64,000 nt of DNA. It comes from Planctomycetota bacterium (GTDB taxonomy: Bacteria; Planctomycetota; UBA8742; UBA2392). The notes under the pieces are model-generated. The model saw only the letters and a program-made list of their open reading frames with translations, searched no databases and was not told where the DNA came from. Position numbers and translations under genes: made by a program. Of this stretch, positions 46,221 to 55,030 are shown piece after piece. The DNA lies in NCBI GenBank assembly GCA_020638675.1, contig JACKID010000001.1:1178001-1242000 (forward strand), given 5' to 3'. Position 1 is the stretch's first letter; the number at the start of each line of letters is the position of its first letter.

Positions 46221-46952
46221 CTAGAAGGAGTCGTCGTCGCCCTGCAGCAGCGGGTCGATGTTGATCCGCTCCATGAACTCGCTGAGCAGCGAGCCCGGCT
46301 TGCAGCTCTGGAAATCCAGATCTTTCATCCAGGGCAGGATGCCCAGCACAGGCTGGTTGCCGAAGTGTTCGATCTCGTCGGGGTTGGTGCGTTCCGGCAG
46401 CCCGATTGCCTCGCGCCCGAAGCCGTTGATGATCACCCCGCTGAGCGGAATGCCCATCATCTTGGCCATGTTGATGGTCAGCAGCGAATGGTTGATCGTG
46501 CCAAGCCCCGGGCGTGAAACGACCAGCATGTCCAGCCCCATCTGCAGCACGAGGTCGGTGACAAGGTCGTTGTTGTTCAGCGGCACCATCAGCCCGCCGA
46601 CGCCCTCTACCACGACAATCTCGTGCATCAGCGAAAGCTGGAAGTACTGATCGACGATGTACGCGATGTCGATGTGCACGTCTTCAAGGCGGCTGGCAAT
46701 GCTTGGCGCCGCCGCCGCCTTGAGGCGGTAGGGGCACATCAGGTCGATGTCGTCGCGGATGCCGGTGACTTCGCGAACGAAGCGCACGTCCTGTGGTACC
46801 ACTTCGCCGTCCAGGAGCGGGCAGCCGCTCTCGACCGGCTTCATGTATCCGACGTTCAGCCCGCGCTGCTTGAGCGCGAGTACAAGACCGGCCGCAACGA
46901 TCGTCTTGCCGACGCCGGTATCGGTACCCGTGATGAAGATGCCTGTGCGCAT
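46221..46952 (-). CDS. bioD: Dethiobiotin synthetase
   Basis: ATP-dependent enzyme that closes the ureido ring of dethiobiotin, the step before biotin synthase. The 243 residues show the P-loop GTDTGVGKT (9-17), the DAPA-binding KPVESG, the PYRLKAAAAPSIAS block, and VVEGVGGLMVPLN. It lies 21 nt after the Opp-type permease on the same strand, so it is probably the last gene of the transporter operon. No other bio genes are in the window. It shares the terminator region with the convergent toroid gene. Confidence 0.95.
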   Translation of the reverse strand: MRTGIFITGTDTGVGKTIVAAGLVLALKQRGLNVGYMKPVESGCPLLDGEVVPQDVRFVREVTGIRDDIDLMCPYRLKAAAAPSIASRLEDVHIDIAYIVDQYFQLSLMHEIVVVEGVGGLMVPLNNNDLVTDLVLQMGLDMLVVSRPGLGTINHSLLTINMAKMMGIPLSGVIINGFGREAIGLPERTNPDEIEHFGNQPVLGILPWMKDLDFQSCKPGSLLSEFMERINIDPLLQGDDDSF

Positions 46953-46973
46953 ATTGCCTCGGGCGCGACGCTA

Positions 46974-48146
46974 CTAGGTGCGCAACTTCGGATCAAGCGC
47001 ATCGCGCAGCGCGTCGCCGAACAGGCTGAAGGCCAGTGACAGGATGAACAGGAACAGCGTGGCAAAGGTCAGCGGCCACCAGACGGAGGGGTCGCGCTGC
47101 AGCTCCTGCCGTCCGCCGCTGATCATCTGGCCCCAGGTTGGAAGCTTGGCCTCGACGCCGATGCCGACGTAGCTGAGGAAGACTTCGAGCCCGACCGCGC
47201 CGATGAAGCCGATCGTGAAGGTGATGATGACGATATGGAACACGTTCGGCAGCACATGCTTGAAAAGAATGCGCCACGTGCCGTAGCCCAGCGCGCGCGC
47301 CGCGTCGATGTACTCGCGGTTCTTGTGCTTCATGACCTCGGCGCGCACCAGGCGCGACAGCCCGATCCAGGTCGTAAGCCCGATCACGACCAGCACCAGT
47401 ATCAGGTTGCGCCAGTGCTTCTGGTCTTCGCCCAGCCCTATGTACTCGAACTTCTGCGTGATCGCTTCGCTGTTGCGCACGGCCTGGATGAACGCGATCA
47501 GCAGCAGCAACAGCGGGATGCTGGCCATCGTCGAGATGATGAACACGATGACGTCGTCCAGCAGCTTGCCGAAGTAGCCCGACAGCAGGCCCATGAAGAC
47601 CGCGATGATGCTGCTGATGACCGTCGGCACGATGCCGATGATGAATGCCAACTGCAGCCCGCGGATCAGCTTGGCCAGGATGCTGACGCCTTCGACGTCG
47701 CAGCCCATCGGGAAGCGCCACGCCTTTGCGCTGAACAGGCCCCAGTCGCGGTTCTGCATGGGAGTGGGCTCACCGCCGGTTTTCTCCCAGTGGTCGTTTT
47801 CGGCATCCATCGCCAGCAACCAGGACGGCGGGTGGTAGCTGCGCGTGAGGTTTGTGACGGTGACGGTCTCGGGGTCGTACTCTTCGCCGACTTCCTTCTT
47901 TGCCTGCTCCTGGGCCTCGGCCTCGGACATGTCCGGGTAGTCGTCGAGCAGTTCCTGCGTGCGCAGCAGGGTCTCGCGCTCGATCACGTGCTCGGCCGTG
48001 TCGATGCCCGGGTTGGCTTCAAGGTCTGAATCCGGCACAAAGACCTGCGCGAACAGCGCGACGAAGGCGCAAATCACCACGACCACGAAGCAGGCCACGG
48101 CCAGCTTGCGCTTCAACAGCAGTCGGATGACTTCCCTCCAGGGCAT
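46974..48146 (-). CDS. ABC importer permease (OppC/DppC-like) with insertion
   Basis: 390-residue membrane permease. TM1 about 10-33 is followed by an unusual acidic extracytoplasmic segment of roughly 110 residues (IDTAEHVIERETLLRTQELL, DMSEAEAQEQAKKEVGEEYD). The usual binding-protein-dependent permease core follows, with the EAA loop EYIDAARALGYGTWRILFKHVLPN and the ending SLAFSLFGDALRDALDP (in parts). DppC/OppC proteins are normally about 300 residues. No ATPase gene lies nearby, so ATP-binding subunits must come from elsewhere in the genome. Confidence 0.9.
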   Translation of the reverse strand: MPWREVIRLLLKRKLAVACFVVVVICAFVALFAQVFVPDSDLEANPGIDTAEHVIERETLLRTQELLDDYPDMSEAEAQEQAKKEVGEEYDPETVTVTNLTRSYHPPSWLLAMDAENDHWEKTGGEPTPMQNRDWGLFSAKAWRFPMGCDVEGVSILAKLIRGLQLAFIIGIVPTVISSIIAVFMGLLSGYFGKLLDDVIVFIISTMASIPLLLLLIAFIQAVRNSEAITQKFEYIGLGEDQKHWRNLILVLVVIGLTTWIGLSRLVRAEVMKHKNREYIDAARALGYGTWRILFKHVLPNVFHIVIITFTIGFIGAVGLEVFLSYVGIGVEAKLPTWGQMISGGRQELQRDPSVWWPLTFATLFLFILSLAFSLFGDALRDALDPKLRT

Positions 48147-48158
48147 GGCGTCTGCTTC

Positions 48159-49784
48159 CTAGCTGAGCTTCACACGTGGGTCCACGACTGCGTACAGGAT
48201 GTCCGATGCCAGCGTCGCCAGCATGAAGCTGACGGAGCCGAACACCACCACGGCGCGAATCACGTTTGCGTCGCTGTTGCCGATCGCTTCTACGGTCAGG
48301 TAGCCGAGCCCGGGAATCGAGAAGAAGGTCTCGAGCACCAGCGAGCCCAGGTACAGGCTCGGAATCACCACGACCCAGCGCGTAATGAGCGGGATCAGGG
48401 TGTTCCGGAAGATGTGTTTGAAGATCACCGTGTTCTCGCTGAGGCCTTTGGCGCGGGCCGTGCGGACGTAGTCCTGGTTGGTTTCGTCCAGCATCACGAT
48501 GCGGTTGAAGCGCACGCGGTCGCCGAAGCTGATGATCACGTACAGCAGGAAAGGCAACATCAGGAAGCGTATGGCCCCGAAGCCGGAAGCGTAGCCGGTG
48601 ATCGGGAAGTAGTTCCAGTCGGCGGCCAGGAACTTCTGCCCGTACATGATCAGCGCGATGGCGTTGATGCTCATCAGCAGGATCGAGCTGATGACGATTA
48701 CGTGGTCGATGCGCGTCTGGCGATACATGGCCGCGAACAGCCCGAAGAAGACGGCGATCATCTCGGCCAGGAAGAAGCCGGGGATGGCCAGCGCCAGGCT
48801 GGGCCCGGCGCCTTCCTTGATTACGTCCATCACGGGGCGGTGGTTGTTCGTGTCGCCGAAGTCGAAGGTGACGATGTCGCGCAGGTAGTACACGAAGTTG
48901 ACGACCCACCAGGTGTAGGTCAGGTCGGGCTCGATATCCTCGACGGTCTTCAGCTTCTCCCGGATACCGGCGCAGGCCGTCCAGTCCGCGCTCAGGTCGG
49001 GATTGCCCTCCGCCTCGAGTTGCTCGATGCGCTTTCCGATCTCGGCTTTGCCTTTGGCCAGGGCGTCTTTGGCTTCTTTCAGCGCGTCCTTGAGCCCGGA
49101 GTGATCGGCCTCTTCGAGGATGGCGACGTCGTCTTCCAGCACGGCGACTTCGATTTCGGCAGTGTCGACCCGCTCGAGGTCGCCTACTCGTTTGTTGACG
49201 GCGCCCTTGAGCGCCTGGTCTTTGAGCCCGGTCTTCTCGAGCATCCCCCGCAGCAGCAGGGTTGCTTCAACACGCCGGGCGTCGCGGACCATCTGCGAAA
49301 TCTGGATGCGGACTTCCAACTGGCGCTTTTGCGCCCGCCCGAGCTCCTGCTTCAACTCCTTGAGGCTCTCGGTCTGACGGAACGGCTTTGCTTTGTCGCC
49401 GCCAGTTCGTTCTTCGTGCTCGGCCCGCTCATCGGCTTCCTGTTCGGCTACATCGCGCTGCAGAATCACGATGCTTTCGCGCAGGTCGTCACGCTTGCCC
49501 GCCAGCTCTTCCAGCTTGCCGGCGACGAAGAACTGCGTGCGCTTGTTGTCGAGCAGCCCGGCGCTGAGCTTGTCGCGCTTGGCTTCGCCGGTATCGGTCC
49601 AGGCAACCTGGCCCTTGGATTCCAGATACTCGTAGGTCTGGCGCGCACTGGCCTTTTCGCCCAGCTGGATCTTGGCCAGCGACTCCGGCGTTGTGGACAT
49701 CTGGAACAGCACGAACGTAATGAAAATGACACCCAGCAGGATGAACGGCATGTACATCAGTTTTCGCAGCACATATGCGAGCAT
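48159..49784 (-). CDS. ABC importer permease (OppB-like) with 200-aa coiled-coil insertion
   Basis: 541 residues, compared with about 310-340 for OppB/DppB. TM1 (about 8-28) is typical (MLAYVLRKLMYMPFILLGVI). Residues about 75-285 then form a highly charged, heptad-like helical insertion on the extracytoplasmic side (GKLEELAGKRDDLRESIVIL, ESLKELKQELGRAQKRQLEV, ALAKGKAEIGKRIEQLEAEG). The normal core resumes (YYLRDIVTFDFGDT...PVMDVIKEGAGPSLALAIPG), with EAA loop DYVRTARAKGLSENTVIFKH. The gene is 12 nt before the partner permease. The insertion may reach the tethered binding proteins or the outer membrane. Confidence 0.9.
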   Translation of the reverse strand: MLAYVLRKLMYMPFILLGVIFITFVLFQMSTTPESLAKIQLGEKASARQTYEYLESKGQVAWTDTGEAKRDKLSAGLLDNKRTQFFVAGKLEELAGKRDDLRESIVILQRDVAEQEADERAEHEERTGGDKAKPFRQTESLKELKQELGRAQKRQLEVRIQISQMVRDARRVEATLLLRGMLEKTGLKDQALKGAVNKRVGDLERVDTAEIEVAVLEDDVAILEEADHSGLKDALKEAKDALAKGKAEIGKRIEQLEAEGNPDLSADWTACAGIREKLKTVEDIEPDLTYTWWVVNFVYYLRDIVTFDFGDTNNHRPVMDVIKEGAGPSLALAIPGFFLAEMIAVFFGLFAAMYRQTRIDHVIVISSILLMSINAIALIMYGQKFLAADWNYFPITGYASGFGAIRFLMLPFLLYVIISFGDRVRFNRIVMLDETNQDYVRTARAKGLSENTVIFKHIFRNTLIPLITRWVVVIPSLYLGSLVLETFFSIPGLGYLTVEAIGNSDANVIRAVVVFGSVSFMLATLASDILYAVVDPRVKLS

Positions 49785-49793
49785 CTGCTGAAA

Positions 49794-51857
49794 CTACCTT
49801 TGCTGGTAAACCTTGTAGCCTGCAAGCCCGACCGGAATCAGGAACACAAGGAACATGATCAGTCCCGGTGCGATCGGCGAGTCGGTCCATTCCTGGGCCT
49901 TCTCCGCTCGCCGCTCCGAATCCGAGTAAGCGAACTTGAAGTAGGTGTACGCGAACGGGTTCGGCTTAGCCGGCAGGTACCAGTCGTGGTACAGGGCGAA
50001 GATCACCCGGAACTCCATCAGTACCCACGGGACGTCGTGGTCGATCTGGTCGTGCATCTGCTTGATCAGGTCGAGCTTGTTGTCTCGCTCACCCGGCACG
50101 CTGTCGTCGAGCTTCGCCATCTCTTCATAGAGCCGGTCGTATTCCGGCGATGCGTAGCTGGCGCTGTTAATGCCGGGCGGCTTGTTGGGGCCGTACAGCA
50201 GCTGCAGCATGTTCTGCGCGTCCGGGTAGTCCATCACCCAGCCCGCGTCGTAGGCTTGCCCCTTGCCATCGTCCTGGCGCTTCAGGAACTCCGAGAAGGT
50301 CAGCAGTTCCGACTGCAAAGTGATGCCGACCTGCGCGGCCTGGCTGCCGAGGAAGTTGGCGTACTGCTTGGTGGATTCCGACTGGCTGCGGTAGCTGACT
50401 GTCACGGTCACCACGTCGCCCGTCGACGGGTCAACGCACTCGTAGCGCGTACCTTTGCGCTTCACCTCAAAGCCCGCTTCCTGAAGGATCTTGCGCCCGG
50501 CCTCAGGGTCGAACTGCTGGCTCTGGAGCGTGTTGACCTTCTGGTAGCCGGTCACACTGGGCGGAATCAGCTGGCGCGCCGCGCTGCCGCGACCGTTCAT
50601 GTAGCGGTCAATGTAATCGCCGCGGTCGACGCACATCGCCAGCGCGCGGCGCGCCGCCCGGCCCTTTTCCCTGGCCGGCGTGCCCACTGTGGTGTCGTTC
50701 ATGTTGAAGCTGATGTAGTGGATCGTCGGCTCTTCGTACTTTTGGAGCTTGATGCCCTTCTTGGCCATCTCGGGGGTGACTTCCTTCTGCGGAGTGATCG
50801 CGGCCTGGAACTGGTCCTTGTCGAGGCCGGAGGTGTCGAGGTTGCCCGCCTTGAAGTTCAGGAAGCTGGCCTGCGATTCCTTGATGATGCGAAAGTCGAT
50901 GCGGTCGGCGATCGGAAGGCGCTTGCCCATCAGGTGCTTGTACTCCTGATCTTCTTCGCGATCCGAGACCGGGAAGTACTCTTCGTGGAAGTTCGGGTTG
51001 CGCTCCCAGACAATCTCCCAGTTCGACTTCCAGCTCTTCAGCACGAACGGGCCTGTGCCGACCGGCTTGCGGAACAGGTCCTCGCCGTAGTACTCGGCCG
51101 CCTCGCGCGCGACGGCCGCGCCGTAGGACAGCGTGATGGCGTACAGGAACTGCGGGTAGGGCTGGTTCAGCTTGAGCTTGATGTGAAGGTCGTCTACGAC
51201 CTCAAGCCCCTCAACCTTTGCGGTGTTGAGGTGCTCTCTCCACTTGAGGTCCGGGTCTTCAGGCGGGCCTTCCTTGGACAGCTTCAGTGCTTCGTTGCGG
51301 AATTCGTCGAGGCCCTTGATCTGGCCTTCGATCACCCAGAAGCCGCCGCTGTCGGGCAACGCCGCGAGGCGCTTGAACGAGTAGGCGATGTCCTCGGCGT
51401 TCAGCTTGCGGCCTTTGCCCTTGTCGTTCTGTTTGCCTTCGCCTTCGTCGCCGTCGCGGTAGTGCTTGGCCTCCGCGTCGGCGCTGAAGCAACGATCATC
51501 CTGGAAGTACACGTCGTCGCGCAGCGTGACCGTGTAAGTCAGCGTGTCCGCGTCGTAGTCCGGCATCTTGAATGCCAGCGCCGGAATCAGTTTTGCCGGC
51601 CGCTCAAGGTAGTCGTACTGGAACAGGCATTCATAGGTCATGCCGCAGTGACGGCTGCTGACGACGTCGCCGGCCTTGTGCGGGTCCATGCTGCGCGGGT
51701 CGCCGGTTTCATCGCGGCGGACGACAATCAGGCCTTTGTCCTCGGCTGCATTGCTGGCGGCGGTGCTGCCGCAACCGGGCGTGATGCTGATGGCAACCAG
51801 CAGGGCGGCGATGCCCGCAAGCGGCGCCCGCGCGAGCGTGTACTGCATCCACTTCAC
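49794..51857 (-). CDS. Extracellular solute-binding protein, family 5, membrane-anchored
   Basis: 687 residues of the OppA/DppA-like class (SBP_bac_5): LTYTVTLRDDVYFQDD, AVGTGPF-type VGTGPFVLKSWKSNW, MCVDRGDYIDRYMNGRG. GTG 51857 overlaps the stop of the upstream gene (GTGA) with AGGAG five nt before it; the ATG at 51848 is less well placed. The N-terminus is hydrophobic with a possible lipobox (ITPGC). Unusually, the C-terminus is also hydrophobic (GLIMFLVFLIPVGLAGYKVY), a likely membrane anchor. A charged linker (HYRDGDEGEGKQNDKGKG) is inserted near the ligand-site region. Confidence 0.88.
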   Translation of the reverse strand: MKWMQYTLARAPLAGIAALLVAISITPGCGSTAASNAAEDKGLIVVRRDETGDPRSMDPHKAGDVVSSRHCGMTYECLFQYDYLERPAKLIPALAFKMPDYDADTLTYTVTLRDDVYFQDDRCFSADAEAKHYRDGDEGEGKQNDKGKGRKLNAEDIAYSFKRLAALPDSGGFWVIEGQIKGLDEFRNEALKLSKEGPPEDPDLKWREHLNTAKVEGLEVVDDLHIKLKLNQPYPQFLYAITLSYGAAVAREAAEYYGEDLFRKPVGTGPFVLKSWKSNWEIVWERNPNFHEEYFPVSDREEDQEYKHLMGKRLPIADRIDFRIIKESQASFLNFKAGNLDTSGLDKDQFQAAITPQKEVTPEMAKKGIKLQKYEEPTIHYISFNMNDTTVGTPAREKGRAARRALAMCVDRGDYIDRYMNGRGSAARQLIPPSVTGYQKVNTLQSQQFDPEAGRKILQEAGFEVKRKGTRYECVDPSTGDVVTVTVSYRSQSESTKQYANFLGSQAAQVGITLQSELLTFSEFLKRQDDGKGQAYDAGWVMDYPDAQNMLQLLYGPNKPPGINSASYASPEYDRLYEEMAKLDDSVPGERDNKLDLIKQMHDQIDHDVPWVLMEFRVIFALYHDWYLPAKPNPFAYTYFKFAYSDSERRAEKAQEWTDSPIAPGLIMFLVFLIPVGLAGYKVYQQR

Positions 51858-53614
51858 TTCTTCTCCTTTACGAAGCGGATGTCGTTGTACGTCTGGCGCG
51901 GCATGCTCGGCCAAGTCACGCTGGATGTGCGCAGGTACGCCTCCCGGCGGCGCACGAGCGGAATGATCGGCTGGTCTTTGGCGATCTCGCGCGCCATCGC
52001 GGCCGTGAGTTCGCGGCGGCGAGGCTGGTTCTGGTCGTTCGGGGTGAGGCGCTCGTACTCAAGGAACAGCTTGTCGAACTCGTCTGACCTGTAGCGCGCC
52101 GTGTTGTTGAATTCCTGGCTGTTGGCGGCGTTCTCGCTCCAGAACAGTTGCAGGAAGTTCTCCGGGTCCGGGTAGTCAAGAAACCAGCCGGCCGTGAAGA
52201 GCTGCTCTTCGGACTTGTTCACGATGTCGCGGTACTCGCTTCCGTCCACGTACTTGGCGTCAAGCTTGATCCCGAGCGTCTTCAGCCCGTCGCGCAGCCC
52301 GTTCACGATCTGGTCGTAGAAGCTGACGTCGGAGGTGAGAAAGCTGAGCTTGAGTGACTTGCCCGTGGCCGGGTCCAGCCCACCCTTGTACTTGGAGCCG
52401 TCCAGGAGCTTCTTCGCGAGCTTGGTGTCGAAGGCGCCGAATTCCAGCTCGCTTCCCGTGTCCTGGAATTCCATCCCGGTGGGGAACACGCCCGCCTGCG
52501 CCGACGCCCACCTGGTGTCCCAGCCCGCGTTCACCAACAGGTCGTCTCGGTCCATACACAGGGAGACGGCCCGGCGCAGCGCGCGCCCGTCTTCGTCCAT
52601 CGCGCCCCAGACGGGGTCGTCCATGTTGAATGAAAGGAAGTAGTACCCGTGCTCGTCCTGCGTGATGATTTCGGTTTCCGTGTCCGCAAGCTCGCCGGCC
52701 GGCTTGCCGTCCTTGGCCACGCGGTCGTAGTAGGCGGGCCACAGGGGCATTTCGTGCAGCTCGCCGCTCTTGTAGCCCTGCATGAACTCGTTCCAGAAGC
52801 TGCGTACGGTGAACGTCACGCGCTCGAACGCGGGCTTTTCGCCGCGGAAGTCCGCCCAGCGCTTGAAGACGTACAGTTGCTCGTCGGCCACTGCGTTCAG
52901 GCGGTACGGGCCGGTGCCGACCGCGCGCGTGCGCAACTCACCGGCGTAGGTGTCGATGGCCTCGCGCGGGAGGACCGAGAAGCTCGGGTGCGCCAGCAGG
53001 GAAACCAGCGGCGCGTACGGGCGCGTCAGCGTGATCACCAGCGTCTGGTCGTCGGACGCCTTCAGGCCTTCCACCTCGGTGTCGCTGGTCTCATACTGCA
53101 TGTTGTAGCGCGCCTTGGTGGCGTAGTCGTCGAGGCCCTTGATCAGTCCGTGGGCCATCCAGTACATGCCGTTGTCGCCGTAGACGGCGAGGCGCTTGAA
53201 GCTGTGCACCACGTCGCTGGCCTTGAGCGCGCGCGTGCGTGCGTCACCGAAGCAGGCGCTCGGGTGGAACTTGGCGCTGGTGTCGAGCTTGATCGTGACC
53301 GTCAGCCCGTCTTCGGAAGTCTGCGGAAAATCCTTGGCCAGGCAGGGCACGATGCGAGCCTCTGAACCCGGCGCGTACATGTAGAGCGTTTCGTAGACGG
53401 TCGCGACGATTCGGAAGCTCAGCGGGTCGCGGATTGCGTGGGGGTCCAGCGAGGGGGACTCGTTGGAGGGGTAGGCGATTCGAAGCGCGTCGGCGTCCGC
53501 GGCTTCCGGCGCAGGCACGGGTGCCGGGGCCGGAGCAACCTGGGCAACGGTCGCCATCTGCACGCCAAACGTGCAAACCATCGCGACCAGAACAAGCGCA
53601 GCCCGCCGCAGCAT
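51854..53614 (-). CDS. Extracellular solute-binding protein, family 5
   Basis: 586 residues from ATG 53614 (GGAGG four nt upstream); the 25 residues further upstream are not part of a signal peptide. A signal sequence MLRRAALVLVAMVCTFGVQM and an Ala/Pro linker precede the SBP_bac_5 fold: ALRIAYPSNESPSLDPHAIR, VVHSFKRLAVYGDNG, RAVGTGPYRLNAVADEQLYV, FSFNMDDPVWG-type segment (YYFLSFNMDDPVWGAMD). First gene of the importer operon. A TATGAT box (53645-53650, - strand) lies about 30 nt upstream without a clear -35. Paralogous to the next gene. Confidence 0.88.
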   Translation of the reverse strand: MLRRAALVLVAMVCTFGVQMATVAQVAPAPAPVPAPEAADADALRIAYPSNESPSLDPHAIRDPLSFRIVATVYETLYMYAPGSEARIVPCLAKDFPQTSEDGLTVTIKLDTSAKFHPSACFGDARTRALKASDVVHSFKRLAVYGDNGMYWMAHGLIKGLDDYATKARYNMQYETSDTEVEGLKASDDQTLVITLTRPYAPLVSLLAHPSFSVLPREAIDTYAGELRTRAVGTGPYRLNAVADEQLYVFKRWADFRGEKPAFERVTFTVRSFWNEFMQGYKSGELHEMPLWPAYYDRVAKDGKPAGELADTETEIITQDEHGYYFLSFNMDDPVWGAMDEDGRALRRAVSLCMDRDDLLVNAGWDTRWASAQAGVFPTGMEFQDTGSELEFGAFDTKLAKKLLDGSKYKGGLDPATGKSLKLSFLTSDVSFYDQIVNGLRDGLKTLGIKLDAKYVDGSEYRDIVNKSEEQLFTAGWFLDYPDPENFLQLFWSENAANSQEFNNTARYRSDEFDKLFLEYERLTPNDQNQPRRRELTAAMAREIAKDQPIIPLVRRREAYLRTSSVTWPSMPRQTYNDIRFVKEKK

Positions 53615-53754
53615 CACGCCTCCAGCAATCAACAGGGGACCGGGATCATACCCGAACCCGAACGTCATTCCAGCTTGGTTCGGCCGCACACGCGGCCTTT
53701 CCTAAGTACGTGGAGACTCTCTTTCATCCAACCCAAATAGTGGCCGGAGGCAGA

Positions 53755-54886
53755 CTACTCGGCCGCTTTGGCGGCTTGGGTTTTTTTTGCGTGGTGCCAT
53801 TTCAAATAGGCTTCGATGAAGGGGTCGATTTCGCCTGCCAGCACGTTCTCTACGTGGCTGGTTTCCACGCCGGTGCGGGCGTCTTTCACCATGGTGTACG
53901 GGTTCAGCACGTAGTTGCGGATCTGGTGGCCGAAGCCGACCTCGCCCTTTGCGCCGTACAGCTTGGCGAGTTCCGCGTCGCGCTTGGCGCGCTCCATCTG
54001 GTACAGCTTGGCGCGCAACATCTCCATGGCGATGGCGCGGTTCTGGTGCTGGCTGCGCTCGCTGCGGCAGCTTACGACCACGCCCGTCGGGATGTGCGTC
54101 ATGCGCACGGCGCTTTCCACCTTGTTGACGTTCTGCCCGCCCTTGCCGCCCGCGCGGCTGAAGTTCAGGTCGAGGTCATTCTCGTTGATCTCGATGTCGA
54201 TTTCGTCCGACATCGCCTCCGGCACGACGTCCACGCTGGCGAACGCGGTCTGGCGCTTGCCGGCCGCATTGAACGGCGAGATGCGCACCAGCCGGTGCGT
54301 ACCGACCTCGCCGCGCAGCATGCCGGCCGCGAACGGCCCCTTGATCAGCGCCGCGGCACTGCGGATGCCGGCAACTTCATCTTCCTGGTAGTCGATCTGC
54401 TCGATCTCATAGTCCTGCTTGGCCGCCCAGCGCATGTACATCTCGAACAGCTTCTGGGCCCAGTCACAGGCGTCCGTGCCGCCGGTCCCGGCCTGCACGC
54501 TGAGGAAGCAGTTGCCTTCGTCGCCCGGCTCATTCAACAGGGCCTGCGTCTCGATCTTGTCGTAGATCTGCTCGGCCGCGGCGATGTCCTTCTCGGCTTC
54601 GGTGAACGTTGCTTCATCGCCGACTTCGTCGGCGAGGTCGAGCATCGCCTGGATGTCGTCGAGTTTCTCGATCAGCTCGTCGATCGGCTCGGTCTGGGCA
54701 CGGATGCGGCGTGCCTCGGCGACGACCTTCTGGGCAGTCTCCTGGACGTCCCAGAAGCCGTCGGCTTCCATCTTCTTCTGGAGTTCGCTCAGCTTGCGCG
54801 CGAGTGAGTCATAGTCAAAGCGACACCTGGAGGTTGGTGGTTCGCTCTCTCAACTGGCTGGTTTTCTCAAACAGGTCTTCGCGCAT
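53755..54886 (-). CDS. prfB: Peptide chain release factor 2, with programmed +1 frameshift
   Basis: RF2 reads UGA and UAA stop codons. The first 23 codons (ATG at 54886, MREDLFEKTSQLRERTTNLQ...) end at an in-frame TGA (54817-54815). The site reads AGGTG-TCG-CTT-TGA-C, that is, an internal Shine-Dalgarno AGGTG three nt before CTT TGA C, as in E. coli. After slipping +1 the reading continues as DYDSLARKLSELQKKMEADGFWD, giving 376 residues in all. The tripeptide SPF (about 203-205) and GGQ (about 249-251) are present. Not a pseudogene: the frameshift is the known autoregulatory device. Confidence 0.95.
54814..54834 (-). promoter_or_regulatory. prfB programmed frameshift site
   Basis: Read on the - strand: CTCCAGGTG-TCG-CTT-TGA-C. 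The slippery CTT codon is at 54820-54818, the recoded TGA at 54817-54815, and the stimulatory AGGTG ends three nt before CTT. Slow termination at UGA when RF2 is scarce favours the shift. Confidence 0.9.
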
Positions 54887-54920
54887 TTCATCGATTCCGG
54901 TGGGCCAATCGCTCGGGGGC

Positions 54921-54948
54921 AGTGTACCGCCCGAGGGGAACATGTCAC
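54921..54948 (-). promoter_or_regulatory. Promoter of prfB
   Basis: On the - strand GTGACA (54948-54943), 16-nt spacer, TACACT (54926-54921), about 35 nt before the prfB start. Spacing and -10 box match the r-protein promoters; the sequence after -10 is GC-rich (GCCCCC) but lacks CGCGCCC. Confidence 0.6.
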
Positions 54949-55030
54949 CGGGGAGAAATGGGCTGGATTACGCGCGGGCGTCGATTAGCATGGCGGCGCG
55001 ACCCCGCAATTCCCCGAATGAAAGCTACCT

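Noticed and set aside
48414..52094. Very long open frame on the + strand opposite the importer genes (about 1226 codons)
   Set aside because: It is antisense to three well-recognised genes, its translation has no family features, and such frames arise from codon bias in GC-rich DNA.
54771..54886. prfB as a frameshifted pseudogene
   Set aside because: The in-frame TGA sits in the conserved CTT-TGA-C context with an internal Shine-Dalgarno, the known programmed site.
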